Shown: piece after piece, positions 1 through 6,617 of the stretch
How the letters are laid out: each line of letters opens with the position of its first letter
How positions within the stretch are numbered: the stretch's first letter is position 1
NCBI GenBank assembly: GCA_003694425.1
Contig: RFJX01000297.1
Coordinates: forward strand, 1-14,627
Source of the DNA: Gammaproteobacteria bacterium
Lineage (GTDB): Bacteria; Pseudomonadota; Gammaproteobacteria; J113
Direction of reading: 5' to 3'
DNA: 14,627 bases
Position numbers and translations under genes: made by a program
Notes under the pieces: generated by a model
The model's database searches: none
Seen by the model: the letters and a program-made list of their open reading frames with translations, nothing else
Told to the model about the DNA's origin: nothing

Positions 1-93
1 ATCCTCAATGTGGCCGGCCCCAGGGAGAGCGGCCGGCCGGGGATCGGGCGGCAGGCAGCGGACTTCCTGCGCCGTGCGCTGCTGGGGCAGTGA
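1..93 (+). CDS. C-terminal end of a putative molybdenum cofactor carrier protein (partial)
   Basis: Frame 1 is open from the window edge to a TGA at 91-93 and gives 30 residues. It begins ILNVAGPRESGRPGIGR and ends in an amphipathic helix (AADFLRRALLGQ). The LNVAGPR-E/A-S...PGI signature followed by a short helix is what I recall from the extreme C-terminus of the putative molybdenum carrier family (PF12694, related to YpsA/SLOG Rossmann proteins), which is thought to bind and deliver molybdenum cofactor. The N-terminal Rossmann part lies outside the window, so the call rests on this short tail. The gene converges on the VPLPA-CTERM gene, with only 15 nt between the two stop codons. A chance open frame is possible but unlikely given the motif. 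Confidence 0.6.
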   Translation: MLNVAGPRESGRPGIGRQAADFLRRALLGQ

Positions 94-108
94 GCGGCAT
101 GCCGCCGT

Positions 109-741
109 TCACCTCTGCCGGCGCCGGCCGAGCAGCGGCAGGGCGCAGGCCAGCAGGGTCAGGGAGGCCGGCAGCGGCACGGTGCTCAGATTGCCATCGA
201 GGGTGAACTCGTCGATGCGCCAGGAGCCGCTGTCGGAGGAGGCCCCTTGCGCGGCCAGCGTCACCAGTACCGTCCCCTGCAACGGGGCGAGGGAGAGGGC
301 GCCTGCGCGGGTGGTGAAGCTTGTGGCGGTCGGACCACTGGCGAGCGGCGTTCCGTCGATCTCCAGGGACCAGCCGGAAGGGCCGCTGCCCGAGGCCTGC
401 TCCGAGAAGCTGTAGCCTTCGAGCTGGAGGGACCTGCCGGGTGCGATCGTCAGCTCCAGGCTGAAGCGGTTGCCGGGCGTGCCCCCGGCCCCCCAGCTCC
501 GAGCCAGCATCGCCAGGTCGGTGGCACTCCCGCCGGGTCCGGCGGAGAAGTCGAGGCTGCCGTCCCGCAGCAGCCAGCCGCCGGCGGAAAGTCCCGGTTC
601 AATGAGTTCCGGGGCGTTCTCGAACAGCAGATTGCCACCGATCTCCGCCTGGAAATCGTAGCGGAGCAGAGTCCGGGTGGTCTGGGCGCCGGCAGCGGTC
701 GCCAGCAGAAGGTGGAAGAGGAATAGGATGATCCTGGGCAT
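109..741 (-). CDS. Secreted protein with VPLPA-CTERM (PEP-CTERM-like) sorting signal
   Basis: The 210-residue product starts with a signal peptide (hydrophobic residues 4-17, probable cleavage after AGA-Q near residue 20). It ends with a tripartite sorting tail: VPLPAS at 188-193, a hydrophobic helix at 194-204 and a basic GRRRQR end. This is the layout of VPLPA/PEP-CTERM proteins, which are processed by an exosortase-type enzyme and end up in the envelope, pilus-like fibres or exopolysaccharide matrix. The body (about 25-185) is rich in Gly, Ser, Thr and Ala, has alternating hydrophobic residues typical of a beta-sandwich, and carries no catalytic motif that I recognise. The start is set by AGGGAGG 9 nt upstream of the ATG. 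No exosortase gene is visible here, so sorting would depend on a distant locus. The biological role is unknown. Confidence 0.82.
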   Translation of the reverse strand: MPRIILFLFHLLLATAAGAQTTRTLLRYDFQAEIGGNLLFENAPELIEPGLSAGGWLLRDGSLDFSAGPGGSATDLAMLARSWGAGGTPGNRFSLELTIAPGRSLQLEGYSFSEQASGSGPSGWSLEIDGTPLASGPTATSFTTRAGALSLAPLQGTVLVTLAAQGASSDSGSWRIDEFTLDGNLSTVPLPASLTLLACALPLLGRRRQR

Positions 742-866
742 CTGACGCGGCCTCCCTGTCGTTCCCTGTCCCGACCGCCCGCCCGGGCGGCCTCCTGCGC
801 CCGGGCTCCGCCGGGCGAACTCCAGATCAAGAATAGTCCCCCCGGGCCCTGCGTCAAGGGTCCGGT
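742..866. other. Intergenic region with two GC-rich stem-loops after parB
   Basis: This spacer lies downstream of parB and upstream of the VPLPA-CTERM gene. A 9-bp stem (842-850 with 857-865, loop 851-856, one G/T position) follows the parB stop codon directly. A second stem of 7 bp (798-804 with 811-817) lies further on. Neither is followed by a T-tract in the parB direction, so they are not classical intrinsic terminators. They may protect the 3' end of the parB transcript. I see no convincing -35/-10 pair for the VPLPA-CTERM gene. Confidence 0.35.
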
Positions 867-1733
867 TCAGCGGATGTGGGAGAGGATCCCCTCCAGCTCG
901 TCGAGGCTGTTGTAGTGGATCACCAGCCGCCCCTTGCCCCTGGCGCCGTGCCGGAGCTGGACCCGGGCCCCCAGCTTTTCGCCGAGGTCTGTCTCCAGTC
1001 GGCGGGTATCGGGGTCAGGTGCCGGTTTCTCCGGCGCCGGCGGGGCGCCTTCCTGCTGAAACCTCCGGACCAGGGCCTCGGTCTCGCGCACCGAGAGACC
1101 GCGGGCAATCACCTGATGGGCGGCCTTCACCTGGAGGCTCTCGTCCAGGGGCAGGAGGGCCCGGGCGTGACCCATCTCGATATCGCCCACCTCGAGCATC
1201 CGCTTGACCTCCTCGGTCAGCTCCAGCAGCCGCAGCAGATTGCTGACCGCAGCGCGGGAACGGCCGACCGCCTCGGCCACCTCCTGGTGGGTCAGCTCGA
1301 ATTCCGTGATCAGCCGCTGCAGGGCGAGGGCCTCTTCCAGCGGATTGAGCTCCTCCCGCTGGATGTTCTCGATCAGGGCGATGCTCATCGCCGCCTGGTC
1401 CGGGACCTGCTTGACGATGGCCGGGACCTCGGTGAGCCCCGCGATCTGGGCCGCCCGCCAGCGGCGTTCGCCGGCGATGATCTCGTATCCGTCCTGGCTC
1501 TCCAGGGGACGGACCACGATCGGCTGCACGACCCCCTGGGCGCGGATCGAATCGGCCAGCTCCTGCAGGGTCTCGGAGCGGATGTCGTGGCGCGGCTGGT
1601 AGCGCCCCTGCTGGATCATCTCCACCGGGAGCTGCCTCAGCAGCGGCTCCTCTTCCGGCTCCAGCAGGGTCCCCGCCCCCATTCCCAGCAGGGCGTCGAG
1701 TCCCCGGCCCAGGCCGTGTTTCTTCTTGCTCAT
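867..1733 (-). CDS. parB: Chromosome partitioning protein ParB (CTPase, parS-binding)
   Basis: The 288-residue length is typical of chromosomal ParB. The N-terminus MSKKKHGLGRGLDALLG is the conserved basic segment that contacts ParA. The ParB/Spo0J nuclease-like CTP-binding domain follows, with GERRWRA at 88-94 and ENIQREELNP at 122-131. A helix-turn-helix for parS recognition lies near 148-168, and a C-terminal dimerisation domain spans about 240-288 after a Pro-rich linker (230-242). ParB loads at parS near the origin, spreads as a CTP-dependent clamp and is moved by ParA. I chose the ATG at 1733 because AAGGGGGAG stands just upstream. The open frame reaches 36 codons further, but that extension overlaps the end of parA and looks unlike ParB. 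ParB starts 13 nt after the parA stop, as in an operon. Confidence 0.97.
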   Translation of the reverse strand: MSKKKHGLGRGLDALLGMGAGTLLEPEEEPLLRQLPVEMIQQGRYQPRHDIRSETLQELADSIRAQGVVQPIVVRPLESQDGYEIIAGERRWRAAQIAGLTEVPAIVKQVPDQAAMSIALIENIQREELNPLEEALALQRLITEFELTHQEVAEAVGRSRAAVSNLLRLLELTEEVKRMLEVGDIEMGHARALLPLDESLQVKAAHQVIARGLSVRETEALVRRFQQEGAPPAPEKPAPDPDTRRLETDLGEKLGARVQLRHGARGKGRLVIHYNSLDELEGILSHIR

Positions 1734-1746
1734 CGCTCCCCCTTCA

Positions 1747-2535
1747 TCAGGCATTGGCGCCCTGGCGGGCACCCTCGTCCTTCCGCAGCATCTCTCCGGC
1801 CAGCGCCAGGTAGGCGACGGCGCCGCGTGAGGACTTGTCATACAGCAGCGCCGGCAGGCCGTGGCTGGGCGCCTCCGCCAGGCGGACGTTGCGCGGGATG
1901 ATGGTCTGGTAGACCTTCTCCCCGAAGTGCTTGAGCAGCTGGGCCGAGACCTGGTTGGCCAGATTGTTGCGCGGGTCGTACATGGTGCGCAGGAAGCCCT
2001 CGATTTGCAGCCCGGGATTGAGATAGCGCCGGATCTTCTCGATCGTTTCCAGCAGGGCGGTGAGCCCCTCCAGCGCGTAGTACTCGCACTGGGTCGGGAT
2101 CACCACCGAATCGGCCGCCACCAGGGCGTTGACGGTGAGCATGTTCAGCGCCGGCGGGCAGTCGATGATGATGTAGTCGTAGTCGTCCCGTACCGGGGCC
2201 AGGGCGCCCTTCAGGCGCAGCTCGCGGCCGATCTCCTCCAGCAGTCCGACCTCGGCCCCGGTCAGGTCACTGTTGGACGGCACCAGGTCGTAGCCCACCT
2301 CGTCCAGGGTCAGCGCCACCTCCCGCAGGGGGGTCTCCGCCAGCAGCAGGTCGAAGGCGCTCTTTTCCAGGGAGTTCTTGTTCACCCCACTGCCCATGGT
2401 GGCATTGCCCTGGGGGTCCAGGTCCACCAGCAGCACGCGCCGGCGCGTCGCCGCCAGCGAGGCGGCGAGATTGACGGAGGTGGTGGTCTTGCCGACCCCT
2501 CCCTTCTGGTTGGTCACGGCGAGGACTCGGGCCAT
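1747..2535 (-). CDS. parA: Chromosome partitioning ATPase ParA (Soj family)
   Basis: This 262-residue MinD/ParA-type ATPase has a deviant Walker A KGGVGKTT at 11-18 (signature lysine at 11), LLVDLDPQGN at 35-44 (Walker A') and Walker B IIIDCPP at 122-128. The C-terminal TIIPRNVRLAEAPSHG segment (211-226) is characteristic of chromosomal Soj/ParA. It lacks the N-terminal DNA-binding extension of plasmid type Ia ParA, so it belongs to the small chromosomal class. ATP-bound ParA coats the nucleoid and ParB-parS complexes stimulate its hydrolysis, which moves the origins apart. The gene lies 33 nt after rsmG and 13 nt before parB. The sequence before the ATG has no clear Shine-Dalgarno, so translation may depend on coupling to rsmG. 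Confidence 0.98.
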   Translation of the reverse strand: MARVLAVTNQKGGVGKTTTSVNLAASLAATRRRVLLVDLDPQGNATMGSGVNKNSLEKSAFDLLLAETPLREVALTLDEVGYDLVPSNSDLTGAEVGLLEEIGRELRLKGALAPVRDDYDYIIIDCPPALNMLTVNALVAADSVVIPTQCEYYALEGLTALLETIEKIRRYLNPGLQIEGFLRTMYDPRNNLANQVSAQLLKHFGEKVYQTIIPRNVRLAEAPSHGLPALLYDKSSRGAVAYLALAGEMLRKDEGARQGANA

Positions 2536-2568
2536 GGTCGCGTATGGTCAGCGGAGCAGAGAGGGCTA

Positions 2569-3204
2569 TTATGTCACAGCGGCGCCGGGCGCCGGCAAGG
2601 GGCGCAGGAGCAGCAGCCGGCGGCCGCTGCCGTCGGGGTCGGGCAACTCCCGCTCCAGCCGGTAGCCCTCCGCCCCGGTAGCGGCACCGGGCCCTGTCAT
2701 GGCCAGCAGCAGTCCCCCCGCCGGGAGCAGCGGCCGGCACAGCCGCAGCAGCGCGGGCAGGGAGGCGAAGGCGCGGGCCAGAAGGGTGTCGAAGGGGGCC
2801 CCGGGGCGATAGCGTTCGACCCGGGCACGCACCACGGTGACATTTTTCAGTCCCAGCTCCAGCTTCACCTGGGTCAGGAAGCGGGTGCGCTTGCCGCGGG
2901 CGTCGAGCAGGGTGTAGGCACGCTGCGGATCGGCGATGGCCAGCACCATCCCGGGGACCCCGGCGCCGCTGCCCACGTCCAGCACTCGCCCCCCCTCGAT
3001 CAGGGGCAGCAACCGCAGGCTCTCGAGCAGGTGGCGGCGGACCATCTCCCCCGGATCGGTGATGGCAGTGAGGTTGTAGGCCCGGTTCCAGCGCCGCAGC
3101 AGCGCCAGATAGTCCAGCAACAGCCGCTGCCGCTCCGGTGGAACCGCCAGCCCCTCCGCCGCGACGGCCCCGGCCAGCAGATCGGCAGGATCGTTTCTCA
3201 CCAC
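2569..3204 (-). CDS. rsmG: 16S rRNA (guanine527-N7)-methyltransferase RsmG (GidB)
   Basis: The 211 residues match the RsmG length (about 207 in E. coli). Features in order are the N-terminal helices with LLRRWNRAYNLTAITDP (35-51), SAM motif I VLDVGSGAGVPG (74-85), LLDARGKRTRFL (99-110) and ARAFASL (143-149). The enzyme adds the N7 methyl group to G527 in the 530 loop of 16S rRNA; in other species its loss gives low-level streptomycin resistance. The start is odd. The only codons that fit the family's N-terminus are a tandem GTG GTG at 3204-3199, and these lie inside the terminal arm of the interspersed repeat, with no good Shine-Dalgarno upstream. Alignment to E. coli RsmG from memory puts the family start within a few residues of this point. 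It leads the rsmG-parA-parB unit. Confidence 0.95.
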   Translation of the reverse strand: MVRNDPADLLAGAVAAEGLAVPPERQRLLLDYLALLRRWNRAYNLTAITDPGEMVRRHLLESLRLLPLIEGGRVLDVGSGAGVPGMVLAIADPQRAYTLLDARGKRTRFLTQVKLELGLKNVTVVRARVERYRPGAPFDTLLARAFASLPALLRLCRPLLPAGGLLLAMTGPGAATGAEGYRLERELPDPDGSGRRLLLLRPLPAPGAAVT

Positions 3205-3407
3205 AGAGACACGGAGGTCACAGAGATCTCAAGTGCGAATTCAAAACGAGCCCGGCGCCAGTCACCATCCCTGCGGCCGAATATACCGGCCACCGGCTTG
3301 ATAAAACAACGCGGACGGAGGCATTTCGCCCGGGCTCGGGAGACATCTCTTGCCGGGCGCCACGAGCAAACCGTCCTCTCCGTGACCTCCGTGTCTCTGT
3401 GGTGAGA
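3196..3407. repeat. Interspersed inverted-repeat element, copy 1 (mnmG-rsmG gap)
   Basis: Two 31-bp arms, 3196-3226 and 3377-3407, are reverse complements with one mismatch; the core reads CACCACAGAGACACGGAGG. They enclose 150 bp of unrelated sequence. Translated, the arms give HHRDTEVTE or VTSVSLW, short peptides I associate with a repeat scattered through many bacterial genomes. The element begins 4 nt after the mnmG stop codon and runs into the first codons of rsmG, so it fills the whole gap. No transposase is encoded, so it would be a MITE- or REP-like non-autonomous element. Confidence 0.85.
3280..3309 (-). promoter_or_regulatory. Candidate sigma70 promoter for rsmG-parA-parB inside the repeat element
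   Basis: On the minus strand TTGTTT (3309-3304) is followed after 18 nt by TATATT (3285-3280), which is five of six to the -10 consensus; the -35 box matches only TTG. Transcription would begin near 3273, about 70 nt before the rsmG GTG. The AT-rich patch stands out in GC-rich surroundings. This is a visual match only. Confidence 0.4.
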
Positions 3408-3411
3408 GGAA

Positions 3412-5301
3412 TCATGCCGCATGGCCCCGGCGCCGGAGGTGGACCAGCAGGAGGGAGATGGCGGCCGGCGTGATGCCGCTGATGCGGGCCGCCTGGCCGA
3501 GGGTCGCTGGACGGTATTCGCTCAGCTTCTGCACCACCTCGGCCGAGAGTCCGCGCACCCTGCGATAGTCGAGATCGGGGGGCAGCGGGGTCTCTTCATG
3601 GCGGCGGTTGCGTTCGATTTCGGCCCGCTGGCGCTCGATGTAGCCGGCGTAGCGGGCCTGGATCGCCACCTGCTCTGCGACCTCCGGGTCCGTCACTCCG
3701 GGCCCGGCGCCGGGCAGGCGCATCAGGGCCTCGTACGCCACGCCGGGACGGGCCAGCAGCTCCGAGAGGCGCTGTTCCCGGGCCAGCGGCCCGCCCAGCA
3801 CCTCGAGCTGCACTGCCTCGGGCAGGTCCGCGGGCCGGACCCACGTATCCCGCAGCCGCTCGCCTTCACGTGCTATCGCCTCCCGCTTGCGCTCGAAGGC
3901 CTCCCAGCGGGCCTCGTCGATCAGGCCCAGCTCCCGGGCCTTAGGCGTGAGGCGCAGGTCGGCGTTGTCCTCGCGCAGCTGCAGGCGATACTCGGCGCGG
4001 CTGGTGAACATGCGGTAGGGTTCGCGGGTGCCGCGCGTGACCAGGTCATCCACCAGCACCCCCAGGTAGGCCTCGTCGCGCCGCGGGGTCCAGGGCGCCT
4101 CGCCGCGCACGGCGAGGACGGCGTTGACCCCCGCCAGCAGGCCCTGGGCGGCCGCCTCCTCATAGCCGGTGGTGCCATTGATCTGTCCGGCGAAGAAGAG
4201 CCCGGCCAGAGGGCGCGTCTCCAGGGTGGCATTCAGTCCCCGGGGGTCGAAGAAATCGTATTCGATTGCATAGCCGGGCCGGGTCAGGTGGGCCCGCCCG
4301 AAGCCGGGGAGGGTGCGCACCAGTTCCACCTGGACCTCGAACGGCAGACTGGTCGAGATCCCGTTGGGATAGACCTCACGGGTCTGGAGTCCCTCCGGCT
4401 CGACGAAGACCTGGTGCCGCTCCCGATCGGCGAAGCGCACCACCTTGTCCTCCACCGAGGGGCAGTAGCGGGGGCCGGTCCCGTCGATGGCCCCGCTGTA
4501 GACGGGCGAGCGGTCGAGGGCGGCGCGGATGATCTCGTGGGTGCGGGCGCAGGTCCAGGTGATGTGGCAGGGCACCTGCCGTGGGCGCCGTGGCGGCTCG
4601 CCGGCGAAGGAGAAGCGCGGCGGTGGCCGGTCCCCCTGCTGCACCTCCAGCTTCGAATAGTCGATGGTGCGCCCGTCGATCCGCGGCGGGGTTCCGGTCT
4701 TGAGCCGGCCCACCTCGAAGGGCAGCTCGCGCAGGCGGGCCGCGAGCCGGTTCGCGGGCCGGTCACCCGCTCGTCCGCCGGCGTAATTGACCTCGCCGAT
4801 GTGAATCACCCCGCCGAGGAAGGTGCCCACGGTGAGAACCACGGCGCGGGCGCGGAACTTCAGTCCGGCCCGGGTAACCACCCCGGTGACCCGCTCCCCC
4901 TCCACGATCAGGTCGTCGACCGACTGCTGGAACAGGCTCAGGCCCGGCTGCGCGTCGAGGGCGCTGCGGACCGCCTGGCGATAGAGCGAGCGGTCGATCT
5001 GGGCGCGGGTCGCGCGGACCGCCGGCCCCTTGCTGGCGTTGAGGGTGCGGAACTGGATCCCGCAGGCGTCGGCGGCGCGGCCCATCATCCCGCCGAGGGC
5101 ATCGATCTCCCGCACCAGGTGGCCCTTGCCGATCCCGCCGATGGCGGGATTGCAGGACATCGCCCCGATGGTATCCAGGTTGTCGGTCAGCAGCAGCGTG
5201 CGCGCACCCATGCGGGCAGCCACCATGGCCGCCTCGCAGCCGGCGTGCCCGCCGCCCACCACGATGACTTCATAGGAATCGGTATGCTCCATGGCGGTCA
5301 T
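3412..5301 (-). CDS. mnmG: tRNA uridine-34 5-carboxymethylaminomethyl modification enzyme MnmG (GidA)
   Basis: The product has 629 residues from the chosen ATG, the same length as E. coli MnmG. It has the FAD dinucleotide fold with [12 protein letters not shown] (14-25) and [14 protein letters not shown] (48-61). The two conserved cysteines are Cys50 in SCNPAIGG and Cys280 in RYCPSVEDK, together with [16 protein letters not shown] and [18 protein letters not shown]. The C-terminal tRNA-binding helical domain ends in [15 protein letters not shown] and [18 protein letters not shown]. With MnmE it installs cmnm5U at tRNA position 34, which tunes decoding of split-box codons. The ATG at 5301 has GGGG 8 nt upstream. 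An ATG three codons later (5292) is possible, while the longer reading from a GTG at 5349 uses repeat-arm sequence. mnmE is not next to it. Confidence 0.97.
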   Translation of the reverse strand: MTAMEHTDSYEVIVVGGGHAGCEAAMVAARMGARTLLLTDNLDTIGAMSCNPAIGGIGKGHLVREIDALGGMMGRAADACGIQFRTLNASKGPAVRATRAQIDRSLYRQAVRSALDAQPGLSLFQQSVDDLIVEGERVTGVVTRAGLKFRARAVVLTVGTFLGGVIHIGEVNYAGGRAGDRPANRLAARLRELPFEVGRLKTGTPPRIDGRTIDYSKLEVQQGDRPPPRFSFAGEPPRRPRQVPCHITWTCARTHEIIRAALDRSPVYSGAIDGTGPRYCPSVEDKVVRFADRERHQVFVEPEGLQTREVYPNGISTSLPFEVQVELVRTLPGFGRAHLTRPGYAIEYDFFDPRGLNATLETRPLAGLFFAGQINGTTGYEEAAAQGLLAGVNAVLAVRGEAPWTPRRDEAYLGVLVDDLVTRGTREPYRMFTSRAEYRLQLREDNADLRLTPKARELGLIDEARWEAFERKREAIAREGERLRDTWVRPADLPEAVQLEVLGGPLAREQRLSELLARPGVAYEALMRLPGAGPGVTDPEVAEQVAIQARYAGYIERQRAEIERNRRHEETPLPPDLDYRRVRGLSAEVVQKLSEYRPATLGQAARISGITPAAISLLLVHLRRRGHAA

Positions 5302-5341
5302 TGTAAATGCCCCATGGCTACAGTGCGATATTCCGGTTTCA

Positions 5342-5365
5342 CTCACCACAAAGACCTGGAGAAAC
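5342..5365. repeat. Degenerate additional repeat arm upstream of mnmG
   Basis: Starting at CTCACCACAAAGACCTGGAG, this stretch matches the first 19 or so positions of the interspersed repeat arm with about three differences. It sits in the same orientation 25 nt before the left arm of copy 2. It looks like a decayed extra arm and would lie in the mnmG leader. Confidence 0.45.
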
Positions 5366-5366
5366 C

Positions 5367-5627
5367 CTCACCACGGAGACACGGAGCTCACGGAGAATAT
5401 CGAAGATTCAACAGGATATATTCATGAGAGGAGGCTCGATGCCTTGAGCCATCGGCCGGCAGAACGGAGCGTTTGACTCGTCGCGGTTTCTGAAACCACG
5501 ATGGTGACAGTTCAATCCTGAATGGTCTGGCACAATACGCGGATCGTTGCACCCAGGCCTGAGGACCCTCTGTGCATGGGGACTTTGCGGTAGAAGCTCT
5601 CCGTGACCTCCGTGCCTCCGTGGTGAG
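5367..5627. repeat. Interspersed inverted-repeat element, copy 2 (speE-mnmG gap)
   Basis: Arms of 30 bp at 5367-5396 and 5598-5627 are reverse complements with two mismatches and share the CACCACGGAG-ACACGGAG core of copy 1. The 201-bp interior shows no similarity by eye to the interior of copy 1. It contains a small perfect hairpin (GGTTT/AAACC around 5484-5496). The element fills most of the 338-nt gap between speE and mnmG; I see no gene in that gap and no clear promoter for mnmG. Confidence 0.82.
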
Positions 5628-5639
5628 AATAAAACCGGA

Positions 5640-6494
5640 TCAGGCTCCCAGCGCCTCGCGGAGGAATTCCGGCAGGGCGAAGGCGGCGCGGTGGGTCTCC
5701 TGGTTGTAGTAGCGGGTCCTGAAAGGCCGGTTGCGGACCGCCTCCTCGCGGAAGCCCTCGATCCGGGCACCCTTGCGCGCCAGGGTCGCGGTCCACCAGC
5801 CGGTGGGATAGGTGGGCTGGGGAAATTGGATGGTCCTCACGTCGGTGAAGCCGGCCGCCTTCATGTTGCGATGCAGCTCCTCCAGCAGCGCCACGTCGAG
5901 CAGGGCCGATTCGCTCTGTGCCACCATGATTCCGCCCTCGCCCAGGGCCCGGTGGACGTCCCGGTAGAAGGGTTCGCCGAACAGCCGCCTGGCCTGGCCC
6001 ACCGGGTCGGTGGTATCCAGGATCACCACGTCGGCGGTTTCCGGCTCGCAGCGGGCCATCCAGGCGATGGCATCCTCGAACAGGAGTTCGGCGCGCGGGT
6101 CGCCGTTGGCCTCGGTGAGTTCGGGGAAGTACTGCTCGCAGACCCGGGTCACCCGCTCGTCCAGCTCCACCTGTACCGCCCGGCGGATGGTCGGATGGCG
6201 CAGCACCTCGCGCAGGGTGCCGCAGTCGCCACCACCGACCACCACGGCCACCTCCGGTGCCGCATGGGTGAACAGGGCCGGGTGGCTCATCATCTCGTGG
6301 TAGAGGAAGTTGTCCCGGCTGGTGAGCATGACGATGTCGTCCAGGGTCAGGAGATTGCCGAAGCTCGCGGTCGCATAGACGTCGATCTTCTGCCAGGGCG
6401 ACTGCTCGCCGTGCAGGTGTTCCTTCACCTCCAGCGCCAGTCCGTAGCCGCGGTCGCGCTCGAGGAACCAGCCGTCGATGACCGGATTGCCCAT
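5640..6494 (-). CDS. speE: Polyamine aminopropyltransferase (spermidine synthase) SpeE
   Basis: This 284-residue enzyme transfers aminopropyl from decarboxylated SAM to putrescine. An N-terminal beta domain (1-55) precedes the Rossmann methyltransferase-like core. Visible motifs are DNFLYHEMMSHP (61-72, substrate pocket), VVVGGGDCGTLREVLRH (84-100, nucleotide loop), the VELD acidic residue (109-112), ILDTTDPVG (158-166) with the catalytic aspartates Asp160 and Asp163, and RYYNQETHRAAFALPEFL near the end. Length and order match E. coli SpeE. One difference is GGGDCG, where most homologues have GGGDG. The start is fixed by AGGAGAG just upstream. The gene precedes mnmG across repeat copy 2 and has its own candidate promoter. 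No speD is in the window. Confidence 0.93.
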   Translation of the reverse strand: MGNPVIDGWFLERDRGYGLALEVKEHLHGEQSPWQKIDVYATASFGNLLTLDDIVMLTSRDNFLYHEMMSHPALFTHAAPEVAVVVGGGDCGTLREVLRHPTIRRAVQVELDERVTRVCEQYFPELTEANGDPRAELLFEDAIAWMARCEPETADVVILDTTDPVGQARRLFGEPFYRDVHRALGEGGIMVAQSESALLDVALLEELHRNMKAAGFTDVRTIQFPQPTYPTGWWTATLARKGARIEGFREEAVRNRPFRTRYYNQETHRAAFALPEFLREALGA

Positions 6495-6523
6495 CTGCCT
6501 CTCCTCTGTCCGGAAGGCGGGCT

Positions 6524-6552
6524 ATGGTACGAGCCGGTGACCGGCGTGACAA
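6524..6552 (-). promoter_or_regulatory. Candidate sigma70 promoter of speE
   Basis: On the minus strand TTGTCA (6552-6547, five of six to consensus) is separated by exactly 17 nt from TACCAT (6529-6524, four of six). Initiation would fall near 6517, leaving a leader of about 23 nt that includes the strong AGGAGAG ribosome binding site of speE. This is the best -35/-10 pair in the minus-strand part of the window. Confidence 0.55.
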
Positions 6553-6617
6553 CTGGTCCGGTCGGCCGGTTGCTGCGTGAGGGCCGGTCCCGGAAGACGG
6601 AGCCGCGGGTGGTGAGC

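Noticed and set aside
12..38. Two GGCCGGCC 8-mers (12-19 and 31-38) that could pair as a terminator stem
   Set aside because: They lie inside the coding frame of the partial molybdenum-carrier gene, each is self-palindromic, and no T-tract follows.
1734..1841. 36-codon N-terminal extension of ParB
   Set aside because: It overlaps the end of parA, does not resemble ParB, and the ATG at 1733 has a strong ribosome binding site and the conserved MSKKKHGLGRGLDALLG start.
3198..3422. 74-residue minus-strand frame spanning repeat copy 1
   Set aside because: It begins out of frame inside mnmG and consists of translated repeat arms (HHRDTEVTE and SVTSVSLW). Such peptides are a by-product of the repeat.
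1861..5427. Long plus-strand open frames (1861-3405 and 3421-5427) opposite parA, rsmG and mnmG
   Set aside because: They are antisense shadows of confidently identified genes. They run across the repeat elements and intergenic gaps and have no recognisable domains, as expected in GC-rich DNA.
3196..5627. Repeated arms considered as a CRISPR array or insertion sequence
   Set aside because: The arms are inverted pairs 150-200 nt apart rather than regularly spaced direct repeats, and no cas or transposase gene is present.
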